A stretch of 64,000 nt of DNA from Pseudalkalibacillus sp. SCS-8 (GCF_040126055.1 NZ_CP143541.1:248001-312000); one strand, 5' to 3'; positions 30,063-41,630 are shown, counted from the first letter of the stretch. Program-made: numbers and translations. Notes: a model not told the origin generated them from the letters alone.

Positions 30063-30857
30063 ATGAAAAAAGGGTTTGTGGTAATACTCGCATTCATGCT
30101 TCTTGCTGCTTGTAGCGCTAAGCCGTCAAATCAACCAGAAACCGAAAAACCAAAGTCGGAAATCACAGACAAGGGCAATGCTACAGATAATGAGTCTGAG
30201 GTTGATAGTAGCCAGGAAGAAAATACAACTGACACAACAGAGGAAAATACGGAATCCACTGAAGAAACAGATAACGAAACAGACTCGGAAGGTGAAGAGC
30301 CTCAAGAAGGAGAAGAGGGAGCGGCGATCCACATTGATTTCGAGCCCTACACCGAGTCTTTTAGTGTAAATGGTGTTCTTGTTGGTGATACAAGAAAGCA
30401 TGTGATTGAAACACTAGGAGAGCCTTTCAAAAAATACGAAGGTGACGTTCGGTATGATTATACGTTCCAGGATGTGTGGTATGGGGAGACGCTTTCCATC
30501 GATTTTGATGATCCTGGTGTAAATTACATCCAAGTAGAATCCATTACTGAAAAAGGGAAGTTACTTGAAGATGCTTTTATTCAGTCTTTCGCTCAAGATT
30601 TCAACGGGCAGATTTTCAAAGCTACAGATCAAATGTTGAAGGATTTCGGCGCAACTTCATTGTTTGTCTTCTTTGTTCATGAAGATTCCATTCTGGTCGC
30701 TTTGAAAAGAGCAGACGATAATTATGGCGTTGCTCGCACCTATATGGTGACACATATTCACCGTTGGGCTTGGTCAAGAGGGTGGAACATGGAAATGTTC
30801 GAGAATGATACCCTCTTTACGAAAGTCACTGCGGACATCGCAATTGCTGACCAATAA
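30063..30857 (+). CDS. Lipoprotein of unknown function
   Basis: 264-residue predicted lipoprotein. The signal MKKGFVVILAFMLLAACS ends in a lipobox with the lipidated Cys at residue 17. Residues 20-85 are a low-complexity linker rich in Thr, Glu, Ser and Asp. The C-terminal domain (about 95-264) begins FSVNGVLVGDTRKHVIETLG; this 'start of a repeat then LGEP' pattern is reminiscent of SmpA/OmlA or DUF4309-like folds, but I do not recognise the family securely. ATG 30063 is preferred over GTG 30057. It stands alone between tRNA-Asp and a terminator. Confidence 0.8.
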   Translation: MKKGFVVILAFMLLAACSAKPSNQPETEKPKSEITDKGNATDNESEVDSSQEENTTDTTEENTESTEETDNETDSEGEEPQEGEEGAAIHIDFEPYTESFSVNGVLVGDTRKHVIETLGEPFKKYEGDVRYDYTFQDVWYGETLSIDFDDPGVNYIQVESITEKGKLLEDAFIQSFAQDFNGQIFKATDQMLKDFGATSLFVFFVHEDSILVALKRADDNYGVARTYMVTHIHRWAWSRGWNMEMFENDTLFTKVTADIAIADQ

Positions 30858-30867
30858 CATAAGCTTA

Positions 30868-30896
30868 AAGACCCGATTCGTTCGGGTCTTTTTTAT
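30868..30896 (+). terminator. Terminator after lipoprotein gene
   Basis: AAGACCCGA (30868-30876) and TCGGGTCTT (30882-30890) form a perfect stem, followed by Ts. Confidence 0.93.
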
Positions 30897-31063
30897 TGTC
30901 TTTAAGTTGAGTCGTAGGACCTATACCACCAAGCCAGTCTTACCATTTCAAATTCTTCAATTTCCTCCCTGAAAAAAATTTTTAAAACGTGAAGATGCTT
31001 GTTCCAAATATCATGTAAGCGTTTACGAATAAACTGATTAGTCGGAATTGTCAAAAAACATGG
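30897..31063. other. Gene-free upstream region of the ilv genes
   Basis: No gene is present between the lipoprotein terminator and ilvE (about 290 bp). The only signals found are the CodY-like site and the promoter listed separately. Confidence 0.6.
31046..31060. promoter_or_regulatory. Possible CodY site upstream of ilvE
   Basis: AATTGTCAAAAAACA matches the CodY consensus AATTTTCWGAAAATT at 11 of 15 positions and abuts the -35 box. CodY represses branched-chain amino acid genes in relatives. The match is moderate. Confidence 0.45.
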
Positions 31064-31092
31064 TTGACCTTTTCAAAGAACGGGCGTAATAT
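31064..31092 (+). promoter_or_regulatory. Promoter of ilvE-ilvD
   Basis: TTGACC (31064-31069), 17-bp spacer, TAATAT (31087-31092). The leader to ilvE is about 80 nt and shows no T-box. Confidence 0.8.
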
Positions 31093-31180
31093 TGTCGTCA
31101 ACCAAAACAAAACGGTGCTGTGACGCGGTCTAGCTTTACAGTACTAACCTATCAAATTTAACGAGAAGGGAGCGATCGAC

Positions 31181-32083
31181 ATGAGCGAACAATGGATTTA
31201 CCTGAATGGCCGCTATGTCAATAAAAAGGATGCGGTTGTATCTGTGTATGATCATGGATTTCTATACGGAGATGGGGTGTTCGAAGGTATTCGTATGTAT
31301 GACGGTAATGTGTTCCGACTGAAAGAGCATGTTGATCGCTTATACGATTCAGCGAAATCCATCATGCTTGAAGTACCGTACATGAAGGAAGAGCTGACTG
31401 AGATTATTGCAGAAACGTTAAGACGGAACGAACTGACGGATGCATACGTACGTGTCGTTGTTTCGCGAGGTGTAGGAAACCTCGGATTGGATCCAACGCA
31501 TTGCAGGGAACCACAAGTGATCGTCATCGCAGAACAGCTTGCCCTCTTTCCAGAGAAGCTGTATGAAACCGGAATCGAGATCGCGACGGTTGCAAGCAGA
31601 AGGAATCGCGCAGATGTTTTATCACCTAAAGTAAAATCATTGAATTATTTAAATAATATCCTCGTCAAAATCGAGGCAAACCTCGCTGGTGTAAGTGAGG
31701 CTCTGATGCTGAATGATCAAGGGTATGTCGCAGAAGGATCGGCAGACAATGTGTTCATCATCAAAGGGAACGTCATCAAAACACCACCTGGCTATGTTGG
31801 TGCCCTGGAAGGCGTTACACGTAATGCCATCATGGAAATCGCCCGGCTGTTAGGATACGAAATGCGTGAAGAAGTGTTTACGAGACATGATGTATACACT
31901 GCGGATGAGGTGTTCCTGACAGGGACAGCAGCTGAAGTCATCGGAGTCGTAAAGGTAGACGGAAGGCAAATCGGTGAAGGGAAACCTGGTGAACTGACGA
32001 ATCAGCTCCTCGAAGCGTTCCGTAAGACCGTGACAGAAGATGGCTATAAAGTTTACACACATGAAAAAGTCCAAGCAGGGTAA
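31181..32083 (+). CDS. ilvE: Branched-chain amino acid aminotransferase
   Basis: Class IV PLP aminotransferase that performs the last step of Ile, Leu and Val synthesis. It has 300 residues. The start motif is YLNGRYVNKKDAVVSVYDHG, the PLP lysine is probably Lys152 in PKVKSLNYLNN, and the C-terminal EVFLTGTAAEV is typical. D-amino acid transaminase is a related alternative, but the ilv context and LNYLNNILVK pattern favour IlvE. ATG 31181 follows GAGAAGGGAG. It is the first gene of the ilv region, 18 bases before ilvD. Confidence 0.94.
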   Translation: MSEQWIYLNGRYVNKKDAVVSVYDHGFLYGDGVFEGIRMYDGNVFRLKEHVDRLYDSAKSIMLEVPYMKEELTEIIAETLRRNELTDAYVRVVVSRGVGNLGLDPTHCREPQVIVIAEQLALFPEKLYETGIEIATVASRRNRADVLSPKVKSLNYLNNILVKIEANLAGVSEALMLNDQGYVAEGSADNVFIIKGNVIKTPPGYVGALEGVTRNAIMEIARLLGYEMREEVFTRHDVYTADEVFLTGTAAEVIGVVKVDGRQIGEGKPGELTNQLLEAFRKTVTEDGYKVYTHEKVQAG

Positions 32084-32101
32084 GCGATAGGTGGTGAGAA
32101 A

Positions 32102-33769
32102 ATGCGAAGTGACATGATCAAGAAAGGAATCGACCGTGCGCCGCATAGAAGCTTGTTGCGGGCGACGGGCGTAAAAACACGAGATATTGAAAAACCATTC
32201 ATTGGCGTATGCAACTCTTATATCGACATCATCCCGGGTCACATGCACCTGAATAAATTTGCTGAAGTGGTAAAGGAAGCGATACGTGAAGCAGGAGGAA
32301 TCCCGTTTGAATTCAACACGATTGGGGTGGATGACGGAATTGCGATGGGACATATCGGGATGCGGTATTCCTTGCCAAGCAGAGAAATCATTGCAGATTC
32401 AGCCGAGACCGTTATCAACGCACATTGGTTCGATGGGGTCTTCTTCATACCGAATTGTGACAAGATCACACCGGGGATGCTGATGGCAGCAGCACGGACG
32501 AACGTTCCATCGGTGTTTGTCTCAGGTGGCCCGATGGAAGGCGGAACGTCGAAGGACGGAAAGCCTCTGTCCCTCGTTTCTGTGTTCGAAGGAGTCGGTG
32601 CGCACCAATCGGGTACGATGACAGCTGAAGCGCTGCTTGATATCGAACAGAATGCATGCCCGACATGTGGATCGTGTTCAGGGATGTTTACAGCGAATTC
32701 AATGAACTCGATGATGGAGATGGTCGGATTAGCCCTGCCAGGGAATGGGACGATCGTGGCCACATCCGATGAACGACATCGATTGATTCGTGAAGCAGCC
32801 CATCACCTCGTAGACATGATTAAAAAGGACATCAAACCGAGGGACATCATCACGAAAGAAGCGATTGACGATGCTTTTGCGTTGGACATGGCGATGGGCG
32901 GATCAACGAATACGGTTCTTCACACACTTGCCATCGCAAATGAGGCAGAAGTCGAGTATGACCTGAACAGGATCAATGAAATTGCGGAGAAGACACCTTA
33001 CTTGGCGAAAATAAGTCCAGCTTCCGACTATACGATGGATGATGTCCATAAAGCAGGTGGGATCAGCGCGATCATTAAAGAGCTCTGTCAAATTGACGGG
33101 CTGGTCAACAAGGAAAGGATAACCGTCACAGGCAAGTCGCTCTATGAAACGGTTGAACCGTATGACATCAAAAATGACCAGGTCATCCGAAGAAAGGATA
33201 ACCCTTATAGCAAAGTCGGAGGACTCTCTATCCTGAACGGGAACATCGCTCCAGAAGGCGGCGTCATAAAAGTAGGCGCAGTCGATCCATCGATTAAGAC
33301 ATTCCTTGGAAGGGCTGTCTGTTTCGACTCACAGGATGAAGCCCAAAAAGGCATAGATGACGGAACTGTTCAAGCGGGAGACGTGGTAGTCATCCGATAT
33401 GAGGGACCAAAGGGTGGTCCTGGAATGCCGGAGATGCTCGCTCCAACCGCCGCGATCGCGGGACGGGGATTGGATAAAGAAGTTGCTCTCATCACCGATG
33501 GTCGCTTTTCGGGAGCATCGCGAGGAATTTCGGTCGGACATATCTCTCCAGAAGCAGCCGAAGGAGGTCCGATTGCATTCGTCGAGGATGGTGACTCGAT
33601 TTTCATCGATCTTGAAAATCGCTCTATCAACCTGATGGTATCTGAAGAAGAGCTGGAGGAACGTAGACGGAACTTCGAGCAGCCTCCACCTAAAATCAAA
33701 AAAGGGTATTTAGCCCGCTATGCGAAGCTCGTTACCTCTGCGAGTACAGGTGGAATCATGAAAGTCTAA
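32102..33769 (+). CDS. ilvD: Dihydroxy-acid dehydratase
   Basis: Iron-sulfur enzyme that dehydrates 2,3-dihydroxy-isovalerate and -methylvalerate to the 2-keto acids for Val, Leu and Ile. It has 555 residues. Cluster-ligand cysteines are visible in NCDKITPGM and in [17 protein letters not shown]. The C-terminus closes with the family motif [11 protein letters not shown] 32102 has GGTGGTGAGA upstream. Downstream lies a T-box, so ilvE-ilvD can be transcribed separately from ilvB. Confidence 0.97.
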   Translation: MRSDMIKKGIDRAPHRSLLRATGVKTRDIEKPFIGVCNSYIDIIPGHMHLNKFAEVVKEAIREAGGIPFEFNTIGVDDGIAMGHIGMRYSLPSREIIADSAETVINAHWFDGVFFIPNCDKITPGMLMAAARTNVPSVFVSGGPMEGGTSKDGKPLSLVSVFEGVGAHQSGTMTAEALLDIEQNACPTCGSCSGMFTANSMNSMMEMVGLALPGNGTIVATSDERHRLIREAAHHLVDMIKKDIKPRDIITKEAIDDAFALDMAMGGSTNTVLHTLAIANEAEVEYDLNRINEIAEKTPYLAKISPASDYTMDDVHKAGGISAIIKELCQIDGLVNKERITVTGKSLYETVEPYDIKNDQVIRRKDNPYSKVGGLSILNGNIAPEGGVIKVGAVDPSIKTFLGRAVCFDSQDEAQKGIDDGTVQAGDVVVIRYEGPKGGPGMPEMLAPTAAIAGRGLDKEVALITDGRFSGASRGISVGHISPEAAEGGPIAFVEDGDSIFIDLENRSINLMVSEEELEERRRNFEQPPPKIKKGYLARYAKLVTSASTGGIMKV

Positions 33770-33778
33770 ATTTAATAT

Positions 33779-34098
33779 AGCAAAGCGTCGACGAGGCAAA
33801 AGCGGATGGAAGACGTATTCCCAGAGAGCCGGTAATGGTGGAAGCCGGTAATGCATCTATTCGTGACATCCCCTCCGAGTACTGCTCTGAACGAACCTTT
33901 AGTAGGTGTGGTCGGGTGTTGCTAATACCCGTTATCAAATCAAGAGTTTTGAGAAATTGATTTGCCTCGAAACTCAGTGAGAATGCATCTGCGAAGGTGC
34001 GTTGAACGAAGGTGGTACCGTGAAAAGCAGCTTTTCAGCCTTTTCACCCTTACGAAACGATTCTAGTGTCGTAGTGGGTGAAAGGGCTTTTCTTTTTG
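33779..34098 (+). promoter_or_regulatory. T-box leader riboswitch before ilvB (probably tRNA-Leu)
   Basis: The classic elements occur in order. There is a stem I region with AGAGAGCCGG (near 33822), a candidate specifier codon CTC at 33885-33887 (Leu) followed by TGAAC, the T-box sequence GAAGGTGGTACCGTG at 34008-34022, and a terminator AGCCTTTTCACCC (34037-34049) pairing with GGGTGAAAGGGCT (34076-34088) plus Ts. Uncharged tRNA would switch to the antiterminator. The B. subtilis ilvB leader is also a leucine T-box. A weak TAATAT -10 at 33773 could give the leader its own start. Confidence 0.93.
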
Positions 34099-34151
34099 CA
34101 GTTTAGTTAAAAGTATTCTGAAGAAATTTCACAAACAGGGAGGAGATTGAA

Positions 34152-35861
34152 ATGAAGGCTAAAGTAAAGGCTGAACCTCAAGAGCAACGGCGGACAGGAG
34201 CCGAAACTCTTATTCATGCCTTGAAGCAGGAAAACGTCGAAGTTGTATTCGGTTATCCAGGAGGGGCAGTATTACCAATCTACGATGCACTGTACCGAAA
34301 CCCGATCAAACACGTCCTTGCCCGCCATGAACAAGGCGCGATCCACGCAGCAGAAGGCTATGCGAGAATTTCTGGAAATGCTGGCGTTGTTATCGCAACT
34401 TCTGGGCCTGGAGCGACAAACCTGATTACTGGCATTGCTGACGCGATGATGGATTCCTTGCCACTCGTCATTTTTACCGGGCAGGTCGCCTCCGGTGTCA
34501 TCGGCACTGACGCCTTCCAGGAGGCAGATGTAACCGGCATTACGATGCCGATTACGAAACACAATTACCAGGTTCGAGATGTGAAAGACCTCCCTAGAAT
34601 TGTGAAAGAAGCTTTTCATATTGCGACAACGGGACGTCCCGGACCCGTTCTCGTCGATATCCCGAAGGATGTTTCAGCGCTTGCAGGAGATGTCCGGTTC
34701 GACGAAGAGGTTCACCTGCCTGGCTTTCAGCCGACGAAGTCACCGAATTTGCTACAAGTCAAGAAGCTGAACGAAGCCATTGCGGCCGCAAAAAAGCCTG
34801 TCATTTTGGCAGGGGCAGGTGTCCTGCATGCGAGGGCATCGGATCAGTTGCAGGTTTTCGCGGAAAAGAAAAACATCCCGGTTGTCCACACCCTTCTCGG
34901 GTTAGGTGGTTTTCCTGCTGACCACCCATTATACCTCGGTATGGGTGGCATGCACGGATGTTACGCAGCCAACATGAGCTTGTATGAGAGCGACTTGCTT
35001 ATCAGCATCGGTGCGCGTTTTGATGATCGGCTTACCGGTAATCTGAAGAACTTTGCTCCACACGCGACCGTCGCCCACATCGATATCGATCCTGCTGAAA
35101 TCGGTAAAAATGTGGAGACCCATATTCCGATTGTTGCAGACGCGAAAGAAGCGCTGCACAAGCTGATTGATGAACCAGGTGAAAGCTCCATGTGTGATGA
35201 GTGGCTGATGCATCTTCATCGCTATAAGGAAGAGTTTCCTTATTGGAGCAACGAGGTAGGCGGTTCCATCTCCCCCCAAAAGCTGATTGCGGAAATTCAT
35301 AAGCTGACAGATGGAGATGCGATTGTGACGACAGACGTCGGGCAGCATCAAATGTGGGCCGCACAGTATTACACGTTCAAAAATCCGCACAGCTGGGTCA
35401 CCTCAGGTGGACTCGGGACGATGGGATTCGGCTTCCCGGCTTCGATTGGCGCCCAGCTTGCAAAACCGGATAAGCGGGTCGTCAGCATCGTGGGAGATGG
35501 TGGATTCCAGATGACCTCTGAAGAGCTGATTCTTTTAAAAGAGATGGAACTTCCAATCAAAATCGTCATCGTCAATAACGGTTCACTCGGAATGGTGAGG
35601 CAGTGGCAGGAATCGTTTTACGAAAAAAGGTATTCGCAATCGGTGTTCATGACGCAGCCCGATTTCGTCAAATTGGCGGAATCTTATGGTGTCAAAGGCT
35701 ATAAGGTCTCGACGATGGAGGAGGCACGCTTCCTTTTATCTCAGGTGTTGAACGATGAGGAACCGGCGTTGATCGATTGCCGGGTGTGTGCTGAGGAGAA
35801 TGTTTATCCGATGGTGGTACCAGGTACCGGACTTCATGAAATGATCGGGGTGAGACCATGA
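34152..35861 (+). CDS. ilvB: Acetolactate synthase, large catalytic subunit
   Basis: ThDP- and FAD-dependent enzyme of the first common step of branched-chain synthesis. It has 569 residues. The ThDP-activating Glu is in [16 protein letters not shown], and the ThDP-Mg motif starts [15 protein letters not shown] and ends in NN near residue 475. ATG 34152 is preceded by GGGAGGAG. It is followed by ilvN with a four-base overlap (ATGA). Confidence 0.97.
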   Translation: MKAKVKAEPQEQRRTGAETLIHALKQENVEVVFGYPGGAVLPIYDALYRNPIKHVLARHEQGAIHAAEGYARISGNAGVVIATSGPGATNLITGIADAMMDSLPLVIFTGQVASGVIGTDAFQEADVTGITMPITKHNYQVRDVKDLPRIVKEAFHIATTGRPGPVLVDIPKDVSALAGDVRFDEEVHLPGFQPTKSPNLLQVKKLNEAIAAAKKPVILAGAGVLHARASDQLQVFAEKKNIPVVHTLLGLGGFPADHPLYLGMGGMHGCYAANMSLYESDLLISIGARFDDRLTGNLKNFAPHATVAHIDIDPAEIGKNVETHIPIVADAKEALHKLIDEPGESSMCDEWLMHLHRYKEEFPYWSNEVGGSISPQKLIAEIHKLTDGDAIVTTDVGQHQMWAAQYYTFKNPHSWVTSGGLGTMGFGFPASIGAQLAKPDKRVVSIVGDGGFQMTSEELILLKEMELPIKIVIVNNGSLGMVRQWQESFYEKRYSQSVFMTQPDFVKLAESYGVKGYKVSTMEEARFLLSQVLNDEEPALIDCRVCAEENVYPMVVPGTGLHEMIGVRP

Positions 35862-36382
35862 AACGGAGGATTGTAACCGCAACGGTTCTGAATCATAGCG
35901 GAGTGTTAAACCGGGTTACCGGGTTGTTTACGAAACGACATTTCAACATTGAAAGCATTACGGTCGGTCACACCGAATCAGAAGGGGTCTCCAAAATGAC
36001 CTTTGTCGTCAATGTCGAGGACGATCGCCAAATTGAACAGCTGTTGAAGCAGTTGAATAAACAGATTGATGTGCTGAAGGTGTCGGACATCACGAACCAG
36101 GCGATTGTCGCACGAGAGCTGGCTTTGATCAAAGTACTGGCAACGGGGCAGACGCGATCAGAAATCAATGGAATCGTTGAACCGTTTCGGGCTCTGATCA
36201 TCGATATGTCAAGAGATACACTGACGGTTCAAGTGACAGGCGACACGGAAAAAGTGGAAGCCCTCATTGAGCTTTTGAAGCCTTATGGCATAAAAGAACT
36301 CGCTCGGACAGGTTTGACTGCTTTTACCCGCGGATTCCAAAAGTCCGTCACCGATCTGAAGCAATATACGTTATTAAAATAA
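35858..36382 (+). CDS. ilvH: Acetolactate synthase, small regulatory subunit
   Basis: 174-residue ACT-domain subunit (called ilvN or ilvH) that binds valine and activates the large subunit. The ACT fold is at residues 4-76 ([20 protein letters not shown]), and the C-terminal domain carries [22 protein letters not shown]. The start overlaps the ilvB stop, so the subunits are coupled. Confidence 0.96.
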   Translation: MKRRIVTATVLNHSGVLNRVTGLFTKRHFNIESITVGHTESEGVSKMTFVVNVEDDRQIEQLLKQLNKQIDVLKVSDITNQAIVARELALIKVLATGQTRSEINGIVEPFRALIIDMSRDTLTVQVTGDTEKVEALIELLKPYGIKELARTGLTAFTRGFQKSVTDLKQYTLLK

Positions 36383-36404
36383 AAACCAGGAAGGATGATG
36401 AAAG

Positions 36405-37430
36405 ATGGTCAAAGTCTACTACAACGATGATGTGAAGGATGAGGTTCTAAAAGGGAGGAAAGTGGCAGTTGTGGGATACGGTTCGCAAGGTCATGCCCAT
36501 GCGCAGAACTTGAGGGAGAGCGGATTTGACGTTGTTGTCGGCCTTCGGAAAGGGAAGTCTTGGGATCAGGCAGAAGCAGATGGTTTTCAGGTCAAATCGG
36601 TGAAAGAAGCGAGTGCCGAAGCGGATGTTGTCATGGTCCTTTTGCCGGATGGATGGCAGCCGAAGGTATACAAAGAGGAAATCAAGCCAGGGCTGACACC
36701 AGGCAAAGCGCTCGCTTTCGCTCATGGGTTCAATGTCCATTTCCATCAAGTCGTTCCCCCGGCGGATGTCGATGTGTTTCTTGTCGCTCCGAAAGGACCA
36801 GGTCATCTTGTAAGACGGACGTTTGAGAGTGGTGCAGGTGTTCCGGCATTGTTCGGTGTCCATCAGAATGTTACAGGTCGGGCAGATGAACTGGCACTTG
36901 CCTATGCGAAAGGAATCGGCGCAGGTCAAGCAGGAATTCTCCAAACAACGTTCCAGGAGGAAACAGAAACGGATTTGTTCGGTGAACAGGCGGTCCTTTG
37001 CGGAGGACTCACTTCTCTAGTGAAAGCAGGGTTTGAAACGCTCGTTGAAGCCGGATATCAGCCTGAAGTCGCCTATTTTGAATGTCTCCATGAGCTGAAG
37101 CTGATCGTCGACCTCATGTATGAAGGTGGCATCGAAGGAATGAGATATTCCGTTTCGGATACCGCACAATGGGGCGACTTCGTTTCAGGACCGCGCGTCG
37201 TAAACGAAGAGACGAAGGCAAGGATGAAAGAGGTGCTTGAAGACATCCAATCCGGTTCATTTGCAAAAGGATGGATCCTTGAAAACCAGACGAACCGACC
37301 TGTTTACAATGCGACGAACGAACGGGACAAGAACCATGAGATCGAGGTGGTCGGACGCAGGTTGAGAGAGTTGATGCCGTTCATCAAGAAAGACGAAAAA
37401 AAGGAAGTGGTGTTCAGTGGCAAAGATTGA
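36405..37430 (+). CDS. ilvC: Ketol-acid reductoisomerase
   Basis: NADPH-dependent isomeroreductase that converts acetolactate and acetohydroxybutyrate to dihydroxy acids. It has 341 residues (class I, short form). The N-terminal Rossmann motif is [15 protein letters not shown], and the C-terminal knotted domain contains [16 protein letters not shown] with metal-binding acidic residues. The leuA start lies inside its 3' end. Confidence 0.97.
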   Translation: MVKVYYNDDVKDEVLKGRKVAVVGYGSQGHAHAQNLRESGFDVVVGLRKGKSWDQAEADGFQVKSVKEASAEADVVMVLLPDGWQPKVYKEEIKPGLTPGKALAFAHGFNVHFHQVVPPADVDVFLVAPKGPGHLVRRTFESGAGVPALFGVHQNVTGRADELALAYAKGIGAGQAGILQTTFQEETETDLFGEQAVLCGGLTSLVKAGFETLVEAGYQPEVAYFECLHELKLIVDLMYEGGIEGMRYSVSDTAQWGDFVSGPRVVNEETKARMKEVLEDIQSGSFAKGWILENQTNRPVYNATNERDKNHEIEVVGRRLRELMPFIKKDEKKEVVFSGKD

Positions 37431-38958
37431 TGTCTTCGATACGACGCTTAGAGACGGTGAACAATCGGCTGGTGTGAACTTGAATCTATTAGAAAAGCTG
37501 GAGATTGCCCATCAACTGGATAGACTGAATGTCGACATTATCGAAGCGGGTTTTCCAGCAGCCTCCAAAGGCGATTTGCTATCGGTCAAACGAATTGCGG
37601 AAGCTGTAAAAGGAAGTTCAGTCACAGGTCTCTCTAGAGCGAATGAGAAAGACATCGATGCAGCGTGGGAAGCGCTGAAAGGGTCGACGGAGCCGAGGAT
37701 TCACGTTTTCCTCGCGACGTCACCGATCCATATGACCTACAAGCTGAAAATGACGACCGATCAAGTGCTGGACACAGCAGTACAATCGGTGAAATATGCG
37801 AAAAAGAGGTTCCCTCATGTTCAATGGTCCGCAGAAGATGCTTGCCGATCTGACCGACATTTTCTCGTAAAGATCATCCAGGAGGTGATTAATGCGGGCG
37901 CGACGGTCATCAATCTTCCGGATACAGTGGGATATATGACGCCAGAGCAATACGGCGACCTTTTTCGGTACGTAAAGCAACATGTGCCGAACATCAATCG
38001 AGTCAAACTGTCTGCCCATTGTCATAACGATCTTGGGATGGCGACCGCCAATACACTCGCAGCGATTGAAAACGGTGCAGATCAAGTTGAAGGGACGATC
38101 AATGCAATCGGTGAACGGGCAGGTAATACAGGTCTTGAGGAAATCGCTGTCGCGCTTCACATTCGGGAGGATTTTTATGGAGCGAAAACCAGACTCAAGC
38201 TGGATGAATTGAAGCGTACGAGCAATCTGGTCAGCAAATTGACCGGGATGAGCGTACCCGCGAATAAAGCCGTTGTCGGGAACAATGCGTTCGCACATGA
38301 ATCCGGTATTCACCAGGACGGTGTGTTGAAGGAGAAGTCCACCTACGAAATTATCAGTCCTGAACTGATCGGTGTTCAAACGAACCGCCTCGTTCTCGGA
38401 AAACATTCCGGACGCCACGCCTTCAAGATGAAGGTGAAGGACATGGGCTTCAAATTCACCGATCAGAAGCTGAATGACGCATTCCAGATGTTCAAAGATC
38501 TAGCCGACAAAAAGAAAGAGGTTTCAGATGAAGACATTTTCGCAATCCTTATGGAGAAACAGACCGAAGCTGAGGGGCTGCCGGTTTACCAGTTGAAGAG
38601 TCTACAAGTCCAGTATGGAATGGACAACATTCCAACTGCGACGATTGCGGTTGTTCGGCCGGATGGTATCTACTCGCAGGAAGCAGCAACCGGTTTTGGT
38701 AGTGTCGAAGCCATCTACAATACGATTGAGAAGCTCGTAGAAGATTCGGTGGTCCTTTTAGATTACAAGATTCATTCGGTCGGTGGAGGAAGAGATGCAT
38801 TGGCAGAAGTGTACGTTCAGGTGAAGTGCAACGAGGTTCAATCAAGTGGAAGAGGGACCGCTCAAGACGTATTGGAAGCTTCGGCGCGAGCTTACCTTGA
38901 CGCTGTCAATCGGGTTCGTAGCGTCCGCCAGCATGATCAACAGAAAGCAACAGTTTAA
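37417..38958 (+). CDS. leuA: 2-isopropylmalate synthase
   Basis: First enzyme of leucine synthesis; condenses acetyl-CoA and 2-ketoisovalerate. It starts at GTG 37417, 14 bases inside ilvC, with AAGGAAGTG upstream. The 513 residues include the HMGL-like barrel with [15 protein letters not shown] and the metal motif [11 protein letters not shown], and a C-terminal LeuA regulatory domain (about 390-505), so leucine feedback is expected to be kept. Confidence 0.97.
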   Translation: MAKIDVFDTTLRDGEQSAGVNLNLLEKLEIAHQLDRLNVDIIEAGFPAASKGDLLSVKRIAEAVKGSSVTGLSRANEKDIDAAWEALKGSTEPRIHVFLATSPIHMTYKLKMTTDQVLDTAVQSVKYAKKRFPHVQWSAEDACRSDRHFLVKIIQEVINAGATVINLPDTVGYMTPEQYGDLFRYVKQHVPNINRVKLSAHCHNDLGMATANTLAAIENGADQVEGTINAIGERAGNTGLEEIAVALHIREDFYGAKTRLKLDELKRTSNLVSKLTGMSVPANKAVVGNNAFAHESGIHQDGVLKEKSTYEIISPELIGVQTNRLVLGKHSGRHAFKMKVKDMGFKFTDQKLNDAFQMFKDLADKKKEVSDEDIFAILMEKQTEAEGLPVYQLKSLQVQYGMDNIPTATIAVVRPDGIYSQEAATGFGSVEAIYNTIEKLVEDSVVLLDYKIHSVGGGRDALAEVYVQVKCNEVQSSGRGTAQDVLEASARAYLDAVNRVRSVRQHDQQKATV

Positions 38959-38991
38959 CGTACATTTTTCTTATAAATTGGAGGGATTATG

Positions 38992-40107
38992 ATGAAAAAG
39001 CAAGTGGCAGTACTACCTGGAGATGGCATCGGACAAGAAGTGATGAACGCAGCATTGGATGTATTGAAAGCCGTCGAAGAACAATTCGGACATCAATTCA
39101 AGGTTGTCCAAGGGGACATTGGTGGTGTTGCCATTGATCGTCAGGGCACTCCATTACCTGAAGAAACCCTTGAGCTTTGCAAATCGAGCGATGCTGTCCT
39201 GCTTGGGGCAGTTGGAGGCCCGAAGTGGAACGACAATCCTGTCCATTTGAGACCTGAAAAGGGCTTGCTCGGGGTCCGGAAAGAACTTGGACTCTTTGCC
39301 AATTATCGACCGATTAAAACCTTTGAAGCGCTGAGGGATGCTTCGCCATTAAAGCGCTCTGTCGTGGATGGTGTGGATTTTGTCATCGTACGGGAGCTTA
39401 CGGGTGGATTGTATTTCGGCGAACCTCGCGAAAGAAGAGGAAAGCATCAAGAAGTCGCCGTTGATACCCTTCAATATGAGAAAAAAGAGATCGAAAATGT
39501 TGTACGCAAGGCGTTCGAACTTGCAGCTACACGTAGGAAGAAAGTGACGTCCGTCGATAAAGCGAATGTACTGGAATCGAGCCGGATGTGGAGAGAGGTT
39601 GTCGAGCAGGTGGCTGAAGAGTATCCGGAGGTTGAAGTGGAGCATTTGCTCGTAGACGTAGCGGCTATGAAACTCGTTTATCAGCCGAAGCAGTTCGACG
39701 TCATCGTCACAGAGAATATGTTCGGCGACATCTTGAGTGATGAAGCGTCCATGTTAACTGGATCTCTTGGAATGCTGCCCTCTGCAAGCCTTCGGGCAGA
39801 CAGCTTTGGATTATATGAGCCGGTGCACGGGTCCGCTCCGGATATTGAAGGTCAAAATCGGGCGAACCCACTCGGTATGGTGTTGTCTGTCGCGATGATG
39901 CTCCGCCATTCCTTCGGTTTGGAAGAAGAAGCTGCTCAGGTGGAGCGTGCAGTTCAAGATGTGCTCAACGCCGGCTATCGAACCGGTGACCTGGAGGGGC
40001 TTGAGAAAATCGGCCCAGTATGTACGACGAGGGAGATGAGCGAAAATCTGGTGGAGCATTTCAAACCGAATCACGCCATGTCTGGAATCCTAGCAGCCTA
40101 TATGTGA
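38992..40107 (+). CDS. leuB: 3-isopropylmalate dehydrogenase
   Basis: NAD-dependent oxidative decarboxylase of leucine synthesis. ATG 38992 is six bases after GGAGGG and gives 371 residues; ATG 38989 is only three away. The N-terminal VLPGDGIGQEVM and the substrate/metal motif NMFGDILSDEASMLTGSLGML are conserved. The gene ends before a stem-loop that separates it from leuC. Confidence 0.96.
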   Translation: MKKQVAVLPGDGIGQEVMNAALDVLKAVEEQFGHQFKVVQGDIGGVAIDRQGTPLPEETLELCKSSDAVLLGAVGGPKWNDNPVHLRPEKGLLGVRKELGLFANYRPIKTFEALRDASPLKRSVVDGVDFVIVRELTGGLYFGEPRERRGKHQEVAVDTLQYEKKEIENVVRKAFELAATRRKKVTSVDKANVLESSRMWREVVEQVAEEYPEVEVEHLLVDVAAMKLVYQPKQFDVIVTENMFGDILSDEASMLTGSLGMLPSASLRADSFGLYEPVHGSAPDIEGQNRANPLGMVLSVAMMLRHSFGLEEEAAQVERAVQDVLNAGYRTGDLEGLEKIGPVCTTREMSENLVEHFKPNHAMSGILAAYM

Positions 40108-40121
40108 GGTATCTGAGGTTG

Positions 40122-40166
40122 TATGAGTGCACGAAACAGCGGAAACCGGAAAATGGTGCACTCATA
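40122..40166 (+). other. leuB-leuC intercistronic stem-loop
   Basis: TATGAGTGCAC (40122-40132) pairs perfectly with GTGCACTCATA (40156-40166). The 23-nt loop can itself pair through CCGG. There is no T-tract, so it is more likely an mRNA-stability or processing element than a terminator. Confidence 0.75.
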
Positions 40167-40202
40167 AAGTTCATCCAATAAATCGAAGTGGAGGGAACCG
40201 TC

Positions 40203-41615
40203 ATGAAGCCGAACAATATCATAGAAAAGCTTTGGGATCAGCATGTTGTCTATCAAGAAAAAGGGAAGCCAGATTTGTTGTACATCGACCTCCACCTTGT
40301 ACATGAAGTAACGTCTCCTCAAGCGTTTGAGGGATTACGGATGAAAGGGAGAAAGGTGAGGCGGCCTGACCTCACTTATGCCACGATGGATCATAATGTG
40401 CCGACCATCAACCGATTGGTCATCAATGATCACGTATCTAAAACCCAAATGACGAGGCTTCAGCAAAATTGCGAGGAATTCGGAATCGAGCTGGCGGACA
40501 TCCATCATCCAGATCAAGGAATCGTCCACGTCATCGGACCTGAGCTAGGATTGACCCAGCCTGGAAAGACCATCGTATGCGGGGATAGTCATACGTCTAC
40601 ACATGGTGCCTTTGGGGCACTCGCATTCGGTATTGGCACGAGCGAAGTGGAACATGTCCTTGCGACGCAAACGCTCTGGCAATCCAAACCGAAAACCTTA
40701 CAGATCCATGTGGAAGGTAGGCTCGGTTACGGCGTAAATGCAAAAGATCTCATTTTAGCGATCATCGCCAAATTCGGCGTCAATATCGGTGCTGGTCATG
40801 TTATCGAATTTACCGGGGAGGGAATCCGGAACCTCACAATGGAAGAGCGGATGACGGTATGCAATATGTCGATTGAGGCAGGGGCTCGTGCTGGAATCAT
40901 CAGTCCTGATGAAGTCACAATCAATTATTTGAAAAAGAAACGTCACGTACCAGATGGAGAGGAATTTCAAGCGTCTACTGAAAAATGGCGGGCCCTCGCT
41001 TCTGATCCAGGAGCAGTGTACGACAAAACGCTGACGATTAACGGAACAGAGATCGAGCCTCAAGTGACGTGGGGGACGAATCCTTCGATGGGCATCGGAA
41101 TCAGTGAGACGGTTCCATCCCCTGAACAATACGAGAACAGCACTGAAAGAGACGGCATTCAACGAGCTTTAGCTTATATGGATATTCCAGGGGGTACGAA
41201 AATCTCCGATGTCACTGTCGATTATGTGTTCATCGGTTCGTGCACCAATTCCAGGCTCAGTGATTTACGGGCTGCGGCCGAAGTTTTAATAGGGAAGAAA
41301 GTGAAGGAGAAGGTTACCGCACTCGTCGTTCCGGGCTCCCAATCGGTCAAGCGGCAGGCGGAGCAAGAAGGATTGCATCACATTTTCCAAGAGGCTGGTT
41401 TTGAATGGCGGGAGTCAGGTTGCAGCATGTGTCTGGCAATGAATGAAGATATCGTTCCTCCTGGTAAACGATGTGCTTCCACTTCCAACCGGAACTTTGA
41501 AGGACGTCAGGGAAATGGTGCCCGTACGCATCTCGTCAGTCCGGCAATGGCTGCAGCGGCTGCGGTGGAAGGACGTTTTACAGATGTGCGCGAACTGATG
41601 GCAGTACCAAACTAG
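40203..41615 (+). CDS. leuC: 3-isopropylmalate dehydratase, large subunit
   Basis: Aconitase-family [4Fe-4S] subunit that isomerises 2- to 3-isopropylmalate with LeuD. ATG 40203 follows GGAGGG with seven-base spacing and gives 470 residues. The cluster cysteines are in FIGSCTNSR and in [10 protein letters not shown]. The RNFEGRQG motif binds substrate. Confidence 0.96.
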   Translation: MKPNNIIEKLWDQHVVYQEKGKPDLLYIDLHLVHEVTSPQAFEGLRMKGRKVRRPDLTYATMDHNVPTINRLVINDHVSKTQMTRLQQNCEEFGIELADIHHPDQGIVHVIGPELGLTQPGKTIVCGDSHTSTHGAFGALAFGIGTSEVEHVLATQTLWQSKPKTLQIHVEGRLGYGVNAKDLILAIIAKFGVNIGAGHVIEFTGEGIRNLTMEERMTVCNMSIEAGARAGIISPDEVTINYLKKKRHVPDGEEFQASTEKWRALASDPGAVYDKTLTINGTEIEPQVTWGTNPSMGIGISETVPSPEQYENSTERDGIQRALAYMDIPGGTKISDVTVDYVFIGSCTNSRLSDLRAAAEVLIGKKVKEKVTALVVPGSQSVKRQAEQEGLHHIFQEAGFEWRESGCSMCLAMNEDIVPPGKRCASTSNRNFEGRQGNGARTHLVSPAMAAAAAVEGRFTDVRELMAVPN

Positions 41616-41630
41616 AGGAGGGGGTACCGA

